A stretch of DNA of 64,000 nt, from NCBI GenBank assembly GCA_039583875.1, contig CM077163.1, forward strand, positions 107,393,213-107,457,212, written 5' to 3'. The notes below the pieces were generated by a model that ran no database searches, was not told where the DNA came from, and saw only the letters and a list, made by a program, of their open reading frames with translations. Positions 22,512 to 33,550 of this stretch are shown piece after piece (position 1 is the first letter of the stretch; each line of letters begins with the position of its first letter). Source of the stretch: Platanthera guangdongensis (Eukaryota; Streptophyta; Magnoliopsida; Asparagales; Orchidaceae). A program made the position numbers and the translations under genes.

Positions 22512-24268
22512 TGATAATACGTTTGCAGTCAATTTTATTAGGATATTTTCGGGGTTTTAAAGCAAATCATGTCTTGTAAAGTACTTGTTTTGATTCCCCT
22601 TTGTATATATTTTTGTCGCTAATGCATTTTTTCTGCTTTTTGCAGGTTTTCACGGCTTTCAGCCGAAGTTTGCTGTGACACGGCCCAAGGTCACGCCCTA
22701 CCAGGGCGTGTACCTAGGGCGTGTGCCCAGAGGAATGAAGCAATTGGTCCGAAACTGCATTCCGTGGAAACTTAGTGTACACGCCCTCGATCATGCCCGT
22801 GACACACCCGACACGGGCGTGTACTAGAGGCGTGTCCTCAGGTTCCGAGGAATCGCCGCAGCGCGCTCGTCTTTCCCGCTCCACCGCCGCACTGAAAGTG
22901 TCACGCCCCAGGGTCACGCCTGACCCGGGCATGACATATGGGCGTGTACTTCATCAATTCCGCCCGTCACCTCCAGCATTCAATTTCAGCTCCCAAAGTC
23001 ACGCCGCAAAGAACACGCCCCAGGGTCACGCCCTACCAGGGCGTGACCAGTGGGCGTGTACCGCAACAACTCCGTCAGAATTCAATTCCTGCCCGAAAAA
23101 GTCGCGCCGAATGTGTCACGCCCCAGGGTCACGCCCGACCAGGGCGTGACAGGGGGGCGTGACCCGACCCGAAAAATTCTATAAATAGAGCCCAACTCCA
23201 GGGGTTTTAGGACAACTTTCGCTTTGAGAGGGGAGGTTCTGTCCTTTGTTTTTCTGAACTTTTAAGCATGTATTTTCATTTCTAGTTCATAGCTCTAGCT
23301 TTATGCTTTCCCTGTATTAGCTCCTAGCTTCTTTCTGTAGTATGATGCTAATGATAGTGTAGTTTCCTTTTCATGTTCTTGTAATCTCTGGTTTTCAAGC
23401 TGTAAGATCACTGTTTCTCTTAATAAAAAGTGTTGTTTTCTTTTTCGTTCCTGCTCTGTTTTCATTATTTTTCTTCTACTCATCTCCCTCTTCCACCTCA
23501 CCATGATTAACTAATCCTCCATGTACTCGATCTAATTGATCCGAGGTTCGAGTGATTAGGTTATGATGCTTTGAATCTTACCTTTTCTTTTTAGGGTTTA
23601 GCTTTGAATTACTCTTGATTTATCACGGGTTGGAGGTATATTATCGATATATACTCTCCACCTTTGCTTTCATTCTGGGCTAGCCGAGAGGCCGAAAGTT
23701 TGAAATGAGCACTCAAGAGTAAAGGGAGTTGTTCACACCCCTCGAGAGAGGCAAACGTTCAAATCTCCCGGATTGGAGTAAAATCCATTAGAGGGGTTCA
23801 CCGCGTAAAGCGAGTTTTAGGCCTCCGATTTAGGCGAAAGTCGGTCGGACCTTCCTAAACTCAGTTAGGCACGGCCTTCGAGAGAAGCGTGTCAATATTC
23901 ATGGAACCTCCACGGTCAAGGACCTTTACCCTAATTAGCTTAGGTTTATTTATCGTATTTTTCTAACCACTCTTGCCGAGGTGATTTCTGATCGAGTGCA
24001 TTTTCCCTTCATCGTTACTAAGCTTAAGTTAATCGCTCTTTTAGCTCTCTTTATCTTTTCATACAAGTAGTTCTCTTCTTTTAGTACATTTAGCCAAACC
24101 TTATTTTGCCGTCGATAAAATAATAGATTTCGTGTGAGTAAGCTTACTCAATTGTTCCCGGATTTCAATACGACACTTGTGTCCCCTAGCTGCATTTCGA
24201 TAGGTATACTTGCCTTGATGAATTGTTAGTTTGGTATTCTCTCCTTGCAGATATCTCAGAGACAATCA
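22512..24268 (+). repeat. 3' LTR of element C
   Basis: 1757 bp, TGATAATACG to GAGACAATCA, 33 bp longer than the 5' LTR. The length difference is fully explained by one extra dyad unit near 23116-23148, so no other net indel exists. TATA box TATAAATAG at 23180-23188. Followed by TSD TGTAT. Confidence 0.95.
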
Positions 24269-25336
24269 TGTATAGTCCCCCAGGAACTCCATCCATCTAC
24301 GCTGCCGCATATTCAGATCTTTCTGATCAATAAGATACTTCAGGCTCTTGTGATCGGTGTAGATATCAATCTTCACACCGTACAAGTAGTGTCTCCACAG
24401 CTTCAAGGCAAAAATCACGGCCGCTAACTCTAAGTCATAGACCGGATAGTTCCTCTCGTGCACTTTTAGCTGTCTCGAGCCATAAGTTATTACACTTACG
24501 TGTTGCAGTAGCACGCAACCCAAACCGCTGCCTGAAGCATCGCTATAAATCACATAGCCTTCGGTCCCACATGGCGAACTCAGCACAGGCGCCGTGGTCA
24601 ACCGACACTTCAACTCCTCAAAAGCTCGTGCGCACTCCGGCGTCCAAACGAACTTATGCTCCTTCCTCATCAAAGTAGTGAGAGGTAACGCTATCCGCGA
24701 GAAGTTCTCTATGAAGCGCCTATAATAGCCGGCAAGCCCCAGAAAACTCCGGACTTCCGCTACAGTAGCAAGCTCAGGCCACTCCCGTATCGCAACAATC
24801 TTCGCCGGATCCACAGCAATACCCTCTCCACTTACTATATGCCCAAGGAATGCCACTGAGGATAGCCAAAACTCGCACTTCGAGAACTTGGCGTACAACT
24901 GATTTCTCCTTAACGTCTCCAACACCAAATGAAGATGCTTAAAGTGATCTTCCTCACTTTGCGAGTACACCAGAATATCGTCGATGAAGACGATCACGAA
25001 ATGGTCCAAGTACTCCCTGAAAGTCCTGTTCATCAAATCCATGAACACTGACGACGCATTAGTAAGCCCAAATGGCATGACCGTAAATTCATAATGCACG
25101 TATCTCCTACTAAACGCTGTCTTTGGGATATCACTCTCCCTTATCCGCAGCTGATAGTACCCAGCCTTGAGATCCAACTTCGAGTACACCGTCGACTCGA
25201 CTAACTGATCAAAAAGATCATCAATCCGGGGGATCGGGTACTTGTTCTTCTCGGTCAGCTTGTTTAGCTCCCGATAATCAATACATAGCCTCAATCTTCC
25301 GTCCTTCTTCTTAAAAAAAGGACCGGTGCGCTCCAA
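24269..25336 (-). pseudogene. Reverse transcriptase and RNase H of element B
   Basis: Minus-strand frame from 25336 down to the C insertion. RT motifs in order: [49 protein letters not shown], active site [13 protein letters not shown], then the thumb ([20 protein letters not shown]). RNase H begins near [19 protein letters not shown] and includes [11 protein letters not shown] before the frame is cut by element C at 24268. It continues at 12796. RT copies element RNA to DNA; RNase H removes the RNA. The active sites look intact, but the upstream frameshift near 25300-25336 separates it from its N-terminus. Confidence 0.92.
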
Positions 25337-25647
25337 GGCGAAGAACTCGGGCGCACATACCCTTGCTCCAACAACTCTTGCAGTTGAACTTTCAGCTCCG
25401 CCATTTCCTTAGGCGCTAGCCGATACGGAGATCGTGACACAGGCTTTGCACCTGGCACTAGATCGATCGTAAAATCTATCTCCCGCTGAGGCGGGGCTCC
25501 AGGAAGATCTGCGGGGAACACATCAGGGTATTCCGATACCACTGAAATACAATCCAACGCGGGCTTCGGCTTTGCAACATCCACTAGTGTAAAGAACAGT
25601 TCTGCACCAGCACGAACCGCCTTCACCACCTGAAGAGCAGACATCAA
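25291..25647 (-). pseudogene. Protease-RT linker and RT N-terminus of element B
   Basis: Minus-strand frame with VVSEYPDVFPADLPGAPP and [20 protein letters not shown], then [20 protein letters not shown], the RT entry region of gypsy elements. It runs into the RT frame with an overlap at 25291-25336, so a frameshift lies at about the FLRRRTED end. It is in the same frame as the protease at 25648-26015, from which it is separated by a TAG (25735-25737). Confidence 0.85.
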
Positions 25648-26015
25648 TGTCTTGCTCGACCCCTTTAAGCCTGTAAAAGTCGTCTCACGACTCGCTCCCA
25701 GCTTAACTTCCTTGCTACCGCAATCTATATGGGCCTACTGCTCCGAGAGCCAGTCCTTGCCAAATATGACGTCGAACTCCACTAACGGAAGTAAAGACGC
25801 TCGCAGGTCGAACTCCTACTCCCCAATACGAGTCTTAACATCGCAGATCCTATCCGCTCGCATCGAACACCCATTGGGCAACAACACATCCAACTTATCC
25901 TTCGCCATCGAAGAAGGGACTCCGATGCGTGATATAAATCCTTCGGACAAGAAGGAGTGTGAAGCTCCCGTATCGAAGAGTGCTCGTGCCGGATTTTCAC
26001 AAATCAATACAAATC
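25648..26015 (-). pseudogene. Aspartic protease of element B
   Basis: The active-site block ALFDTGASHSFLS lies just after the candidate intron, followed by the LDVLLPNG and FDVIFGKDWLSEQ segments typical of gypsy proteases. Two in-frame TAG codons (minus-strand reading of 25816-25818 and 25735-25737) interrupt it. The frame directly upstream contains stops unless the 76-nt GT...AG segment 26016-26091 is removed. Confidence 0.85.
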
Positions 26016-26091
26016 CTAAACAAGTAGTGGTAAGGTAACATGTGCATAACAAGTATTTAAAGAAATTGACTTGCTATAAATTAAACCGTAC
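26016..26091 (-). other. Candidate 76-nt intron between gag and protease of element B
   Basis: On the minus strand the segment begins GTACGG after ...GACAG and ends TTGTTTAG before GATTTG. It is AT-rich and includes an in-frame TAA. Its removal joins the gag frame to the protease frame in phase 1 with no stop. The joined product places Val-Val-Thr-Gly directly before the segment leading to the active-site Asp, the usual spacing for this gypsy group. The length is in the range of short plant introns. Alternatively it is an unrelated small insertion that happens to have GT and AG ends. Confidence 0.6.
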
Positions 26092-27235
26092 CTGTCACCA
26101 CATCAGCTTGTTTGATGGCCTCCTGTTGGCCAAGATTATAGACCCTTGGTTGGGCCGGAGCATAATGGGATGCGGTCGACTCCACCGCCTTTCCCTTCTC
26201 TTCATAAGTAGCTCCCGGCCTCCTCTCGGACTTAGGACGTCCGCTCCAACAGTCACGGGCAAAGTGCCCCGTCTTTCCACAAGTAAAACACGCGCCCGGG
26301 GTCCGACTCATAGTCGCCCCAGAAGCACCAGAACGAGCTGGACCCGAAGTCCTATGCTTCTTGAAAGCCCTCCGATAGCCGGACTTTGAAGTAGTCGGCA
26401 CTTTAAATTCAGATTTCTTCTCACCCAAGCTTTTCTTTGCTTGTACGTTCTTCATGTCCTTCTCCAAGGACCGGGCAGTATTGACCAAGGTTAAGAAACC
26501 CTGCGTCATCGACCCCGAAAGTAGTAGTCTCAACTCACCCCTCAAGCCTTCATAGAAGCGATTAGTCTTGCGCTCCTCATCCATGATGGTGGAGCTAGCA
26601 TAACGACTCAGACGAGTAAACTCGTGGAGATATTCATCCACGCTCCTCTCACCCTGTACCAACTTCAGGAACTCATTCTCCAATGCTATCTTCTGCGTCG
26701 AAGGGAGGTATCTAGCCAAAAATAATCTCGAGAACTCCTCCATCGAGACATCACCAAGTTGCCTACCTCTCAGTAAGTGCAGCTCCAATCCTTCCCACCA
26801 CATCCTCGCTTCACCGTCCAAAAGGAACGTAGCGACGGTGGTCATTTACCACTCCTCTGTCTCCGTTGCTGTCATGACTCTCTTCACCCTGGAGAGCCAG
26901 TCTTCAGCCTGAGATGGGGTTCCCAACCCCGAGAATAACGGAGGGTTAATGCACATTACATTCTTAAGCTGCCTCTCAGTTGCCCTCCTTGGCACCACCG
27001 GTTCTACAACCACTTGCTCCACTCTCCTCGGCTCAGCCTCTTGAAGAGGTTCTTGCTCCATCACAGGAGCGGGCTGCTGCGTTTGCCTTGCAGGCTGCGC
27101 ATTTATCACGGACAATACCGCTTCAGCCACCAATCGAATATTTTCAGCCGACAGAGGTGTTGCAGGAGCAACTTCCGTTGCACTACTAGCCTCAGAAACT
27201 CGGCGTTCTGACGGCCCAACACCACTTCTGCTCAC
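26092..27235 (-). pseudogene. Gag of element B
   Basis: Starts at the minus-strand ATG at 27235 (MSRSGVGPSE). A Pro/Glu-rich N-terminal region leads to NPPLFSGLGTPSQAEDWLSR. A stop (26846-26848) interrupts in the middle of the capsid region, which resumes at 26845 with TVATFLLDGEARMWWEGL, then FLARYLPSTQKIALENEFLKL and RSVDEYLHEFTRLSRYA. A CCHC zinc knuckle, CFTCGKTGHFARDC, follows near 26280. The end of the frame abuts the candidate intron. Gag would coat element RNA. The stop makes full-length gag impossible without readthrough. Confidence 0.9.
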
Positions 27236-27460
27236 CTATAGTGGTACAAAACACCGTTAAGCGACCACATAAATTACAAACAGCAATTATAGGAACACGC
27301 AGGTTCCTCAAACACGAGTATTTTCATTCCTAAGTGGACATTCATGGGTTCTTTTTACTGTTATTACGATGACACACACAATGTGCTCACCACCCCTTAA
27401 GGAGAATTCGCCCACGAATTCACCTTAAGCCCGACCAAAACCAGTAGTCTTATACCAAAT
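27236..27460 (-). other. Leader and primer binding site of element B
   Basis: Short non-coding stretch between the 5' LTR and gag. On the minus strand the bases after the LTR read ATTTGGTATAAGACTACTGG (27441-27460). TGGTATAAGAC resembles the initiator-Met primer site TGGTATCAGAGC with changes. No ORF. Confidence 0.6.
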
Positions 27461-29765
27461 TATAACACCTCCTATCCGTCACATAACATATAGCAGTAGG
27501 TCCGGCCGGGGCCCGACGCCATATACTACAGACAGACCGAGTGGTTACTTATGGAAACCATCCAACCAATCTCAACGTCCTACACAGAGCATTCTAGCGG
27601 AAGCAGTTTATAAAAGTTGCAATAAAGAACCCAGCATTAGAGCCTGAATGTCCACTAGTACAGAATAGGAATGTTATACAAAATACTCAAAATAAGCCTT
27701 AAGGCCTTACAAAATGTTTCACTTCCAATTACATGTTTTACAAATCACGGCATGCAGGCCGGTCACACATGAATAAAGCAGTAAACAATTCCAATTAGGC
27801 CTTCAAGGGCCGGCTTCGCATTCGGGCTTTAGCCCGCTATTGACCGGTTGGTCCAGCTGCACCTGCAAGCAACATACCACCGCACGGTGGCAAAACAAGG
27901 CAACGGTCAGCAATGCTGACCAAATTATAACGATCTCGCCCCCAACTCGGGGCGGCGATGCTCCTTCCCTGCATTTCATTAGCATAAGCGAGCAATGTAT
28001 ATATATAGCCATTTCATCACAGACGTTGGCTCGCACGGCCACACGCCCCGTGCTCTCAGGGCACATTCTCGGTGAACCGGTCGATGTCACGTCAATTAAA
28101 GCCATAGACATTCCGGACTCACCACCGCCACATGGACGGCCAAACCTATGAGCAATTTGTCTTCCTGGCCTGGGTCACGACAATTTAAGCCATTGACCGC
28201 CGAAGACCCTAATCTATGCCAACGGTAAGTGCCACGTGCCTTTAGGTCTCTTTAACCGAACGACATAGAACGGGTACGGTTCCATCTAACCCGTGCTCAC
28301 ATCGCAACGACAATTTAAGCCATTTGCGCGGGTCAAACTTCCACCGAGTCCCATTTCCATCACAAGTCACGTAACCAGGTTATGTTCAAGTTGGCTCACA
28401 AACCACCAAGTTGGCAAGATCTCGTATCCGCCCAGTTTTCCGGGTGCACCTATGGGTTAGTCCCCAAGGCTCCCTGCTGCAATCTACCGCGTAGAAAACC
28501 CGAAAAACAATCAATAGCACGGAGTCTTCTCCGGCATTATGCAATGCAACATCACCGATCCAGACCAACATGTCCGGGTAGGCTTCACACATCATGCCTA
28601 TGTCCGTTCTCGCTTACGGACTCTAAACAACGGGGACTTCACATATCTACCCGAAGGAACGCCTCCAACTCTCCGCAAACTCGCGAGAGCGGGCTTCCTA
28701 TGCAAAGAAAGAGAGCTACTCATGCTCAAGATGAGGATCGTTACCCTTGCGTTCCTCTTTGGAGCCATGGAAAAGTAATCGGATGAAAACCACTGCACTA
28801 GCGTTGCCTCCGTGGATCCGGAGTCGGCTCGCGATTCGGAGCTCCGAAGCTCCTCCAATGGCGGGATCTAGCTCCTTCTTCCTCCCTTGGCTCTCCTCTC
28901 TCTCTAAGGTTTTAGAAAGATGATAAGTTAAGAAAAGTGAGGGTTTTCCATGTCCATTCACGGGTATATCCCTTCAGGAACAACACCCAGCCGTTGGATC
29001 TTCAGTTAAAGAAATGAACGGCTTCAATTCGGGGCTGAAATGCCCAATCTGGACCGAACACGGCCTGGCACACGCCCGTGTCCAGGGCCGTTGTGCCTCA
29101 TTCGCCGTCAAAATCGAATCATCTGGAACCTCACACGGTATCGAACACGACCGTGTTCGAGCTGACACGCCCGTGTTCCACCTGACACGGCCGTGTGTCC
29201 GGCCGTGTACCCCATCATTTTTTTCCCCAAAATCAACCCGAGCACTGCACGGGTTCTAGGACACGCCCGTGCCCCTACCCGTGTCACCTCAACACGCCTG
29301 GACCCCAAGCCGTGTACACGGTCTCGACACTCAACACTTCGTCGAGTGAAGATCGTCGACCTGATGACACGGCCTTGGACACGCCCGTGTCCTAGGCCGT
29401 GTGCCTTGTCTCGACGCATCGTCGAGCAAATCTCGTCGACTCCCCGGGACGATCGTCGAGACAGGTCGACACGCCCTGCGACACGCCCGTGTCTCAGGCC
29501 GTGTGCCTTGTCTCGACGCATCGTCGAGCGAATCTCGTCGACTTCGCGGCTAAGTGTCGACACGGGTCGACACGCCCGTGTCGCAGGACGTGTGCCCAGT
29601 CTCGACACAATGTCGAGACCAAAGTGTCGACTTCCCGGCTCAGTGTCGACACAGGCTTGACACGCCCTGGGACACGCCCGTGTCCCAGGCCGTGTGCCTG
29701 CAACCAGAACCCAAACTGGCCCAAAACATCCCCCCCTTCGCTCCTTTGAGTTTCGGGGCGTTACA
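27461..29765 (-). repeat. 5' LTR of element B
   Basis: 2305 bp. Minus-strand start at 29765 (TGTAACGCCCCG), end at 27461 (mutated GTTATA). Very similar to the 3' LTR at 8796-11101, with scattered substitutions. Contains the same CG-rich array (29300-29700). The 231-aa minus-strand frame at 29108-29803 is a repeat artefact. TATA-like TATATATA runs are at about 27998-28006. Confidence 0.92.
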
Positions 29766-30436
29766 CTCCGCCTCTTCCCTTTTTCATTAAAGGACAAAGC
29801 CAAGACATGGCTTCACTCCCTCCCACCTGGAATAGCCACCACCTGGGAGGCTTTGACCACAAAATTCCTAGCTAAGTTCCATCCGGTGGATCGATCGTGA
29901 GCATGAGGCGCGCAATAGCCAACTTCCGGCAAGCCGATCAAGAAAGTTTAGCCGAAGTTTGGGAGCGTTTCAACGAGCTGCTGAGGAAGTGCCCTAATCA
30001 TGGATTCCAAACGTGGAACCTCGTCGAAAGTTTCTACTTCACTATTGATCCCCACCACCGAGCCATGATCGATGCTGCCTCCAGAGGAACCATCATGAAT
30101 CTTGCTCCAGATGATGCTCTGAGAGTCTTACAAGACACCGCCACCCACAGTTCTTACTGGACCACTGGAAGAAACATCCCACGAAGCACCGGTGGAGTGT
30201 TTGCCTTGGATATCCCCAAGCCTACTCCTGCCGCCCCAGTGATGGCAATATCATGCCAAGGGTGCGGAAGCACCGATCACCACAGCTTCGAATGCTTAGG
30301 AGTTGAGGTACCAGACGAATCTTTGTTTATGAATGAGTCCGCTAATTTTGTTGTCAATCAAAACAGGGGAGTGCCTTACGAGAATACTTACAACCCGGGG
30401 GGTGAGAAATCACCCCAACGTTTCTTGGAATCCTAA
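29766..30436 (+). pseudogene. Gag capsid and zinc knuckle of element A (part 2)
   Basis: Continues gag from 8795. LFPFSLKDKAKTWLHSLPPG is the capsid block also seen in C. A TGA at 29898-29900 marks a frameshift; the -1 frame from 29897 carries on with MRRAIANFRQADQESLAEVW and ERFNELLRKCPNHG. A CCHC knuckle, CQGCGSTDHHSFEC, lies near 30256. A second frameshift in a G run near 30400 moves the reading to the frame used by the protease. Homology to C covers the whole capsid region. Confidence 0.85.
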
Positions 30437-31680
30437 CACATCTGGCCAAAGATGGCAACCGGGGCAGCATCAAAACGATGCGTATGCTTATGGAAGCCAA
30501 CCGAGGCCACCTCAACCGAATTATTCCCAAGTGCCCCCCATCATTAAGAAAAGTTCTTTGGAATAGATGTTTGAGAAGTTCGTTGAGATTTCCCAAACCA
30601 ACATGACACATCAGGCCGCCTCGATGCGCAAACTGGAGGCATAATTGGGTCAATTGGCTAAAGTGGTTTCCGAGCGCACCCAAGGCAGCTTACCGAGTAA
30701 CACCAAATAGAACCCCCATGAACAGGGTAAGCGCCTTGTGGAGGACAATTCGGGAAACCGCAATGAACTTGTCATCAATTGTAAAATCAATAACATCGAA
30801 ACTCCAGCATTATGCGATTTCGGGGCATCCAGCAACATCCTCACTTTGCAAGATGTTGCGAAGATGCACTTACAAGTCGACATTGAAAATCGGAAATCGC
30901 TTATCTTAGCGAATGGTAATTTGGTTGACACTGAGGGAGGTGTTCGGGAAGTTGAAATCGAGGTTAACGACAAAAGTATCACCACTGACTTCCAAGTTTT
31001 GGGACCACAGGACAATAACTCCATTCCTATATTAGGAGTCCCATTCCTAACAGCCAGAGGCGCATCCCTTGACTTTTCTAAAGGCCGTGTCACTTGGCCA
31101 AACGAAGAGTCCACCCTCGATAACACATCCATACACTCTTCTCCCATCCAAAATAATAATTCTCCGAGTGTCACAGATATCAAGCTGGATTCAGGTCTCC
31201 CTGCATTGGAAGCACATCTGGAGGCGACGCCAAAGAAAGGACACCCTCAGGAAGTCGATGAGAAGCAAGAGCTACTGGTCCACGAAGGGATCAATTGTAC
31301 CAAAGCCACGGCTACCGTTCTACTGCCAGCCAACTCTGTCGTTGAGCATGGCGAACCAAGTTTTATTCGGGAGAAATCCCTGGACACTAATTTGTATAAT
31401 TCTGTTAAGCGATTTGTAGCTTGGGCAGATCCGGTTGCCGTCACGGTGCCGGATAGGCCGCCACAAACCACGACACCAAGAAACCCCACAGCCTACCTCC
31501 ATTAGAAGTCTCCCACGGTGGAGAAACTGAAAGAGGCTAAGCGTTTACACAGAGAGCGCTACGCTGCCTTCCGGCGCAAGGAAGAGTGCACTCGCAGTAA
31601 TGGGACAGTGCCTACCCCAAATGCAAAAAGAAAATCTGCTGTTCTCTCGCATCCCACCGGAGAGACTTACCATAAATCTA
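30437..31680 (+). pseudogene. Gag end and aspartic protease of element A
   Basis: Frame in phase from 30333 to about 31680, with TAG/TAA stops near 30564, 30642, 30708 and 31503. It has VSWNPNTSGQRWQPGQ, a coiled segment ending LGQLAKVVSERTQGSLPSN (matching VGQLAKMISERPVGSLPSN in C), then the protease: TPALCDFGASSNIL with the active-site Asp, and SIPILGVPFLTARGASLDF. The tail (VEKLKEAKRLHRERYAAFRR) is basic and matches nothing else here. No RT follows, unlike C, where RT starts about 130 codons after the protease. Confidence 0.83.
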
Positions 31681-33193
31681 CTTATAGCTGATTGCACCAC
31701 CCTCATTCCTCTTTCCATCCTCTTTCTCGCTACTTGTCGAATGCTGGTTGCTCTACTTTTGATTTTGTTTCCTTTTTTCTACTGCCAAGAACTCTCTTTT
31801 TGAACTGCTAATATAGGTATTTGGTCCACCTTAAGGACGGTAAATAAAAGAGCTTTCGGGAGACAACCCAAGTTGGACCGTTTGCTCCTATGCTGTGTTT
31901 TGATTTCTTTTTATATATTCCTGTTTCCATATTTTGTTTGGATGGCATCCTTTAATCGCAGGTGCAGGAATATTTGAGGTGCGGCAACTTGACCGCACTT
32001 GGACATCTCATTGCACGACTGGTATGCTCAATTTTGAGCATAGGTACTTCCTACCCTAGCTTTTTATCATTTTTGACATGCTGATTTTTACTAGTTGTCC
32101 ACTTTACGTCTTGGGGGGGGGGGAGAGCATGCCTGTGGTCACTACACCACACTTTTTGTTGCATACCAGTTTCTTGTTTACTTATTTCTTGATTTATGTT
32201 TCACACACTGAATCACCCACACGAGTGCGCTCTTACCCACGCGCACAACCCGAGTCAAATTTATTGTTTTTGTGTCAACTTTAAAACAGTGGTATTGGCT
32301 TAGGATTTCAGAATTGAGTAGTTCGAAACTCATGCAGTGCTCCTAATCGAATACTCATGGTTTGTGTAGATTTAGGATAGAATTAATTTTTCTTTATGCT
32401 CGTAGATTTATCTTTTTCTGCAACCGTAACTATTGTTTGTACTGCTCAAAATCTGAATCTGGGGTAATCGAACGATAATGTAGGAATGTGTATAGCCGCC
32501 ACTAGACTCGTATTGCTCGAGTCGGGAGGAAGAATCATCTTTCTCGGTGGCTAATAACTTGCCCTAAGCTACTCTCGAAGCATTGGTGCGGTTAGTCAAG
32601 CGTAACCATGACGTAGGCCTTCCTTTTGGCTAGTTTGAGCCTTGTTTTAGCCTTTCCTACCTATTAACCGTTGCATGCCAAATTTGTGCCTACCCTTCCT
32701 TTGATCCAGCTACACCCACTTTCAACAAGACCTGAAGCTAAACCCACCATCGCAATCAAATGCTTGAGCTGATTTGTATTTTTTGTTTGCCGAGGTTGTG
32801 ATAAGTGGACATTGTTTTTGGGGTTGCTGAATTCATTCACATTTTGATTGCTCCGTTTGGGGATTGCTAGCGCTACAAAAGAAAAAAAAATAACAAAATA
32901 ATAAAACGCCAATATGCGCATAAGAGAAAAATATGAAAGAATTGCTTTGAGATTTCGATCCCCATCCTCTTTATTGATTTTGGTCGGGTTCAGCCATGTT
33001 CACACCCGGTTTTCAAGCTAAGTCTGGGGGCGTGTGTCCCCTTTATTTCTAAGTGGCTGTATTGGTTTGGGTTTTATTCGCTCGCTTTGGTTGCATAGAG
33101 CCTTCATGTTTATCTTTGACTACCCAGCCTTCGCATAAGCCCCATTGTATCCTACAAGTCCTACTGATTCACGCTTGTGTCTCACCTGTGCTG
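31681..33193 (+). other. 3' non-coding region of element A (left piece)
   Basis: No convincing gene. It contains the stem-loop-like CGGGAGACAACCCAAGTT (31857-31874), an 11-G run with purines at 32113-32127, and TAAGTCTGGGGGCG near 33020, both resembling polypurine tracts. Stretch 32480-32690 is homologous to E at 37275-37470 (GCTCGAGTCGGGAGGA, TGACGTAGGCC). Bases about 32971-33193 recur at 39834-40056 as a direct duplication flanking the E block. Confidence 0.7.
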
Positions 33194-33550
33194 TGGAGAG
33201 AGTGCGAAAGGGCAAGCATATGGTCACCGACATTGGTGGATTCCTCTGGAGGTTATCCCGAGCCCTGATCTTTGGCAATGCTCGCCTAGCGATTAGTCTA
33301 CTTTCTTCCTACGCATGACCGGATGATTCACCGTGATTCTATTTTTGAGTAATAATAAAATGTTGATACGCATTGTGAAAAGTATAAACTATTTTGTATA
33401 CTTAGAAATTTCTTCTATTATATTTTTACGCGTGCGAGCATGCGACTTCGCATGGTACTTCGTATCGCAATTTCTTTGTTAACTAGTATTTTTCCCTATC
33501 TACTTAGATTTTGTTTGATCGGGACCCGCAAATAGTTAAGTCTGGGGGTG
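33194..33550 (+). repeat. Duplicated 3' internal end of element E
   Basis: Nearly identical to 37975-38329 (GGGCAAGCATATGGTCACCG through TTAAGTCTGGGGGTG). It lies before the first LTR of E, where the end of another E copy would be if E units were tandem. Confidence 0.85.

Larger units (their letters stand above)
12797..24268 (+). mobile_element. Element C: nearly intact Athila-like Ty3/gypsy retrotransposon
   Basis: 11,472 bp with exact borders: 5' LTR 12797-14520, 3' LTR 22512-24268, perfect 5-bp TSD TGTAT (12792-12796 and 24269-24273), tRNA-Asp-type primer site at 14527-14544, polypurine tract AAGCTTGGGGGAATT before the 3' LTR. A single frame codes for gag, protease, RT, RNase H and integrase. 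The LTRs differ by roughly a dozen or so substitutions, counted by eye, plus one 33-bp indel, so it is the youngest insertion here. It lies inside the RNase H region of B, in opposite orientation. No env-like ORF is seen. Confidence 0.96.
8796..29765 (-). mobile_element. Element B: decayed Tekay/Del-like Ty3/gypsy retrotransposon, interrupted by C
   Basis: Reads right to left: 5' LTR 27461-29765, primer site about 27441-27457, gag 27235-26092, protease 26015-25648, RT and RNase H 25647-24269, then element C, then the RNase H end and integrase 12796-11112, polypurine tract about 11102-11115, 3' LTR 11101-8796. Flanks CTCCA (8791-8795) and CTCCG (29766-29770) are a 5-bp TSD with one change. Assignment to Tekay/Del rests on LTR length, gag type, Met-type primer site and the chromodomain-like tail, not on a tree. 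At least three in-frame stops, several frameshifts and the C insertion make it defective. Confidence 0.9.

Noticed and set aside
32113..32127. G-run as a quadruplex element
   Set aside because: It is a single uninterrupted run, better read as a degenerate polypurine tract, and its length may be affected by sequencing error.
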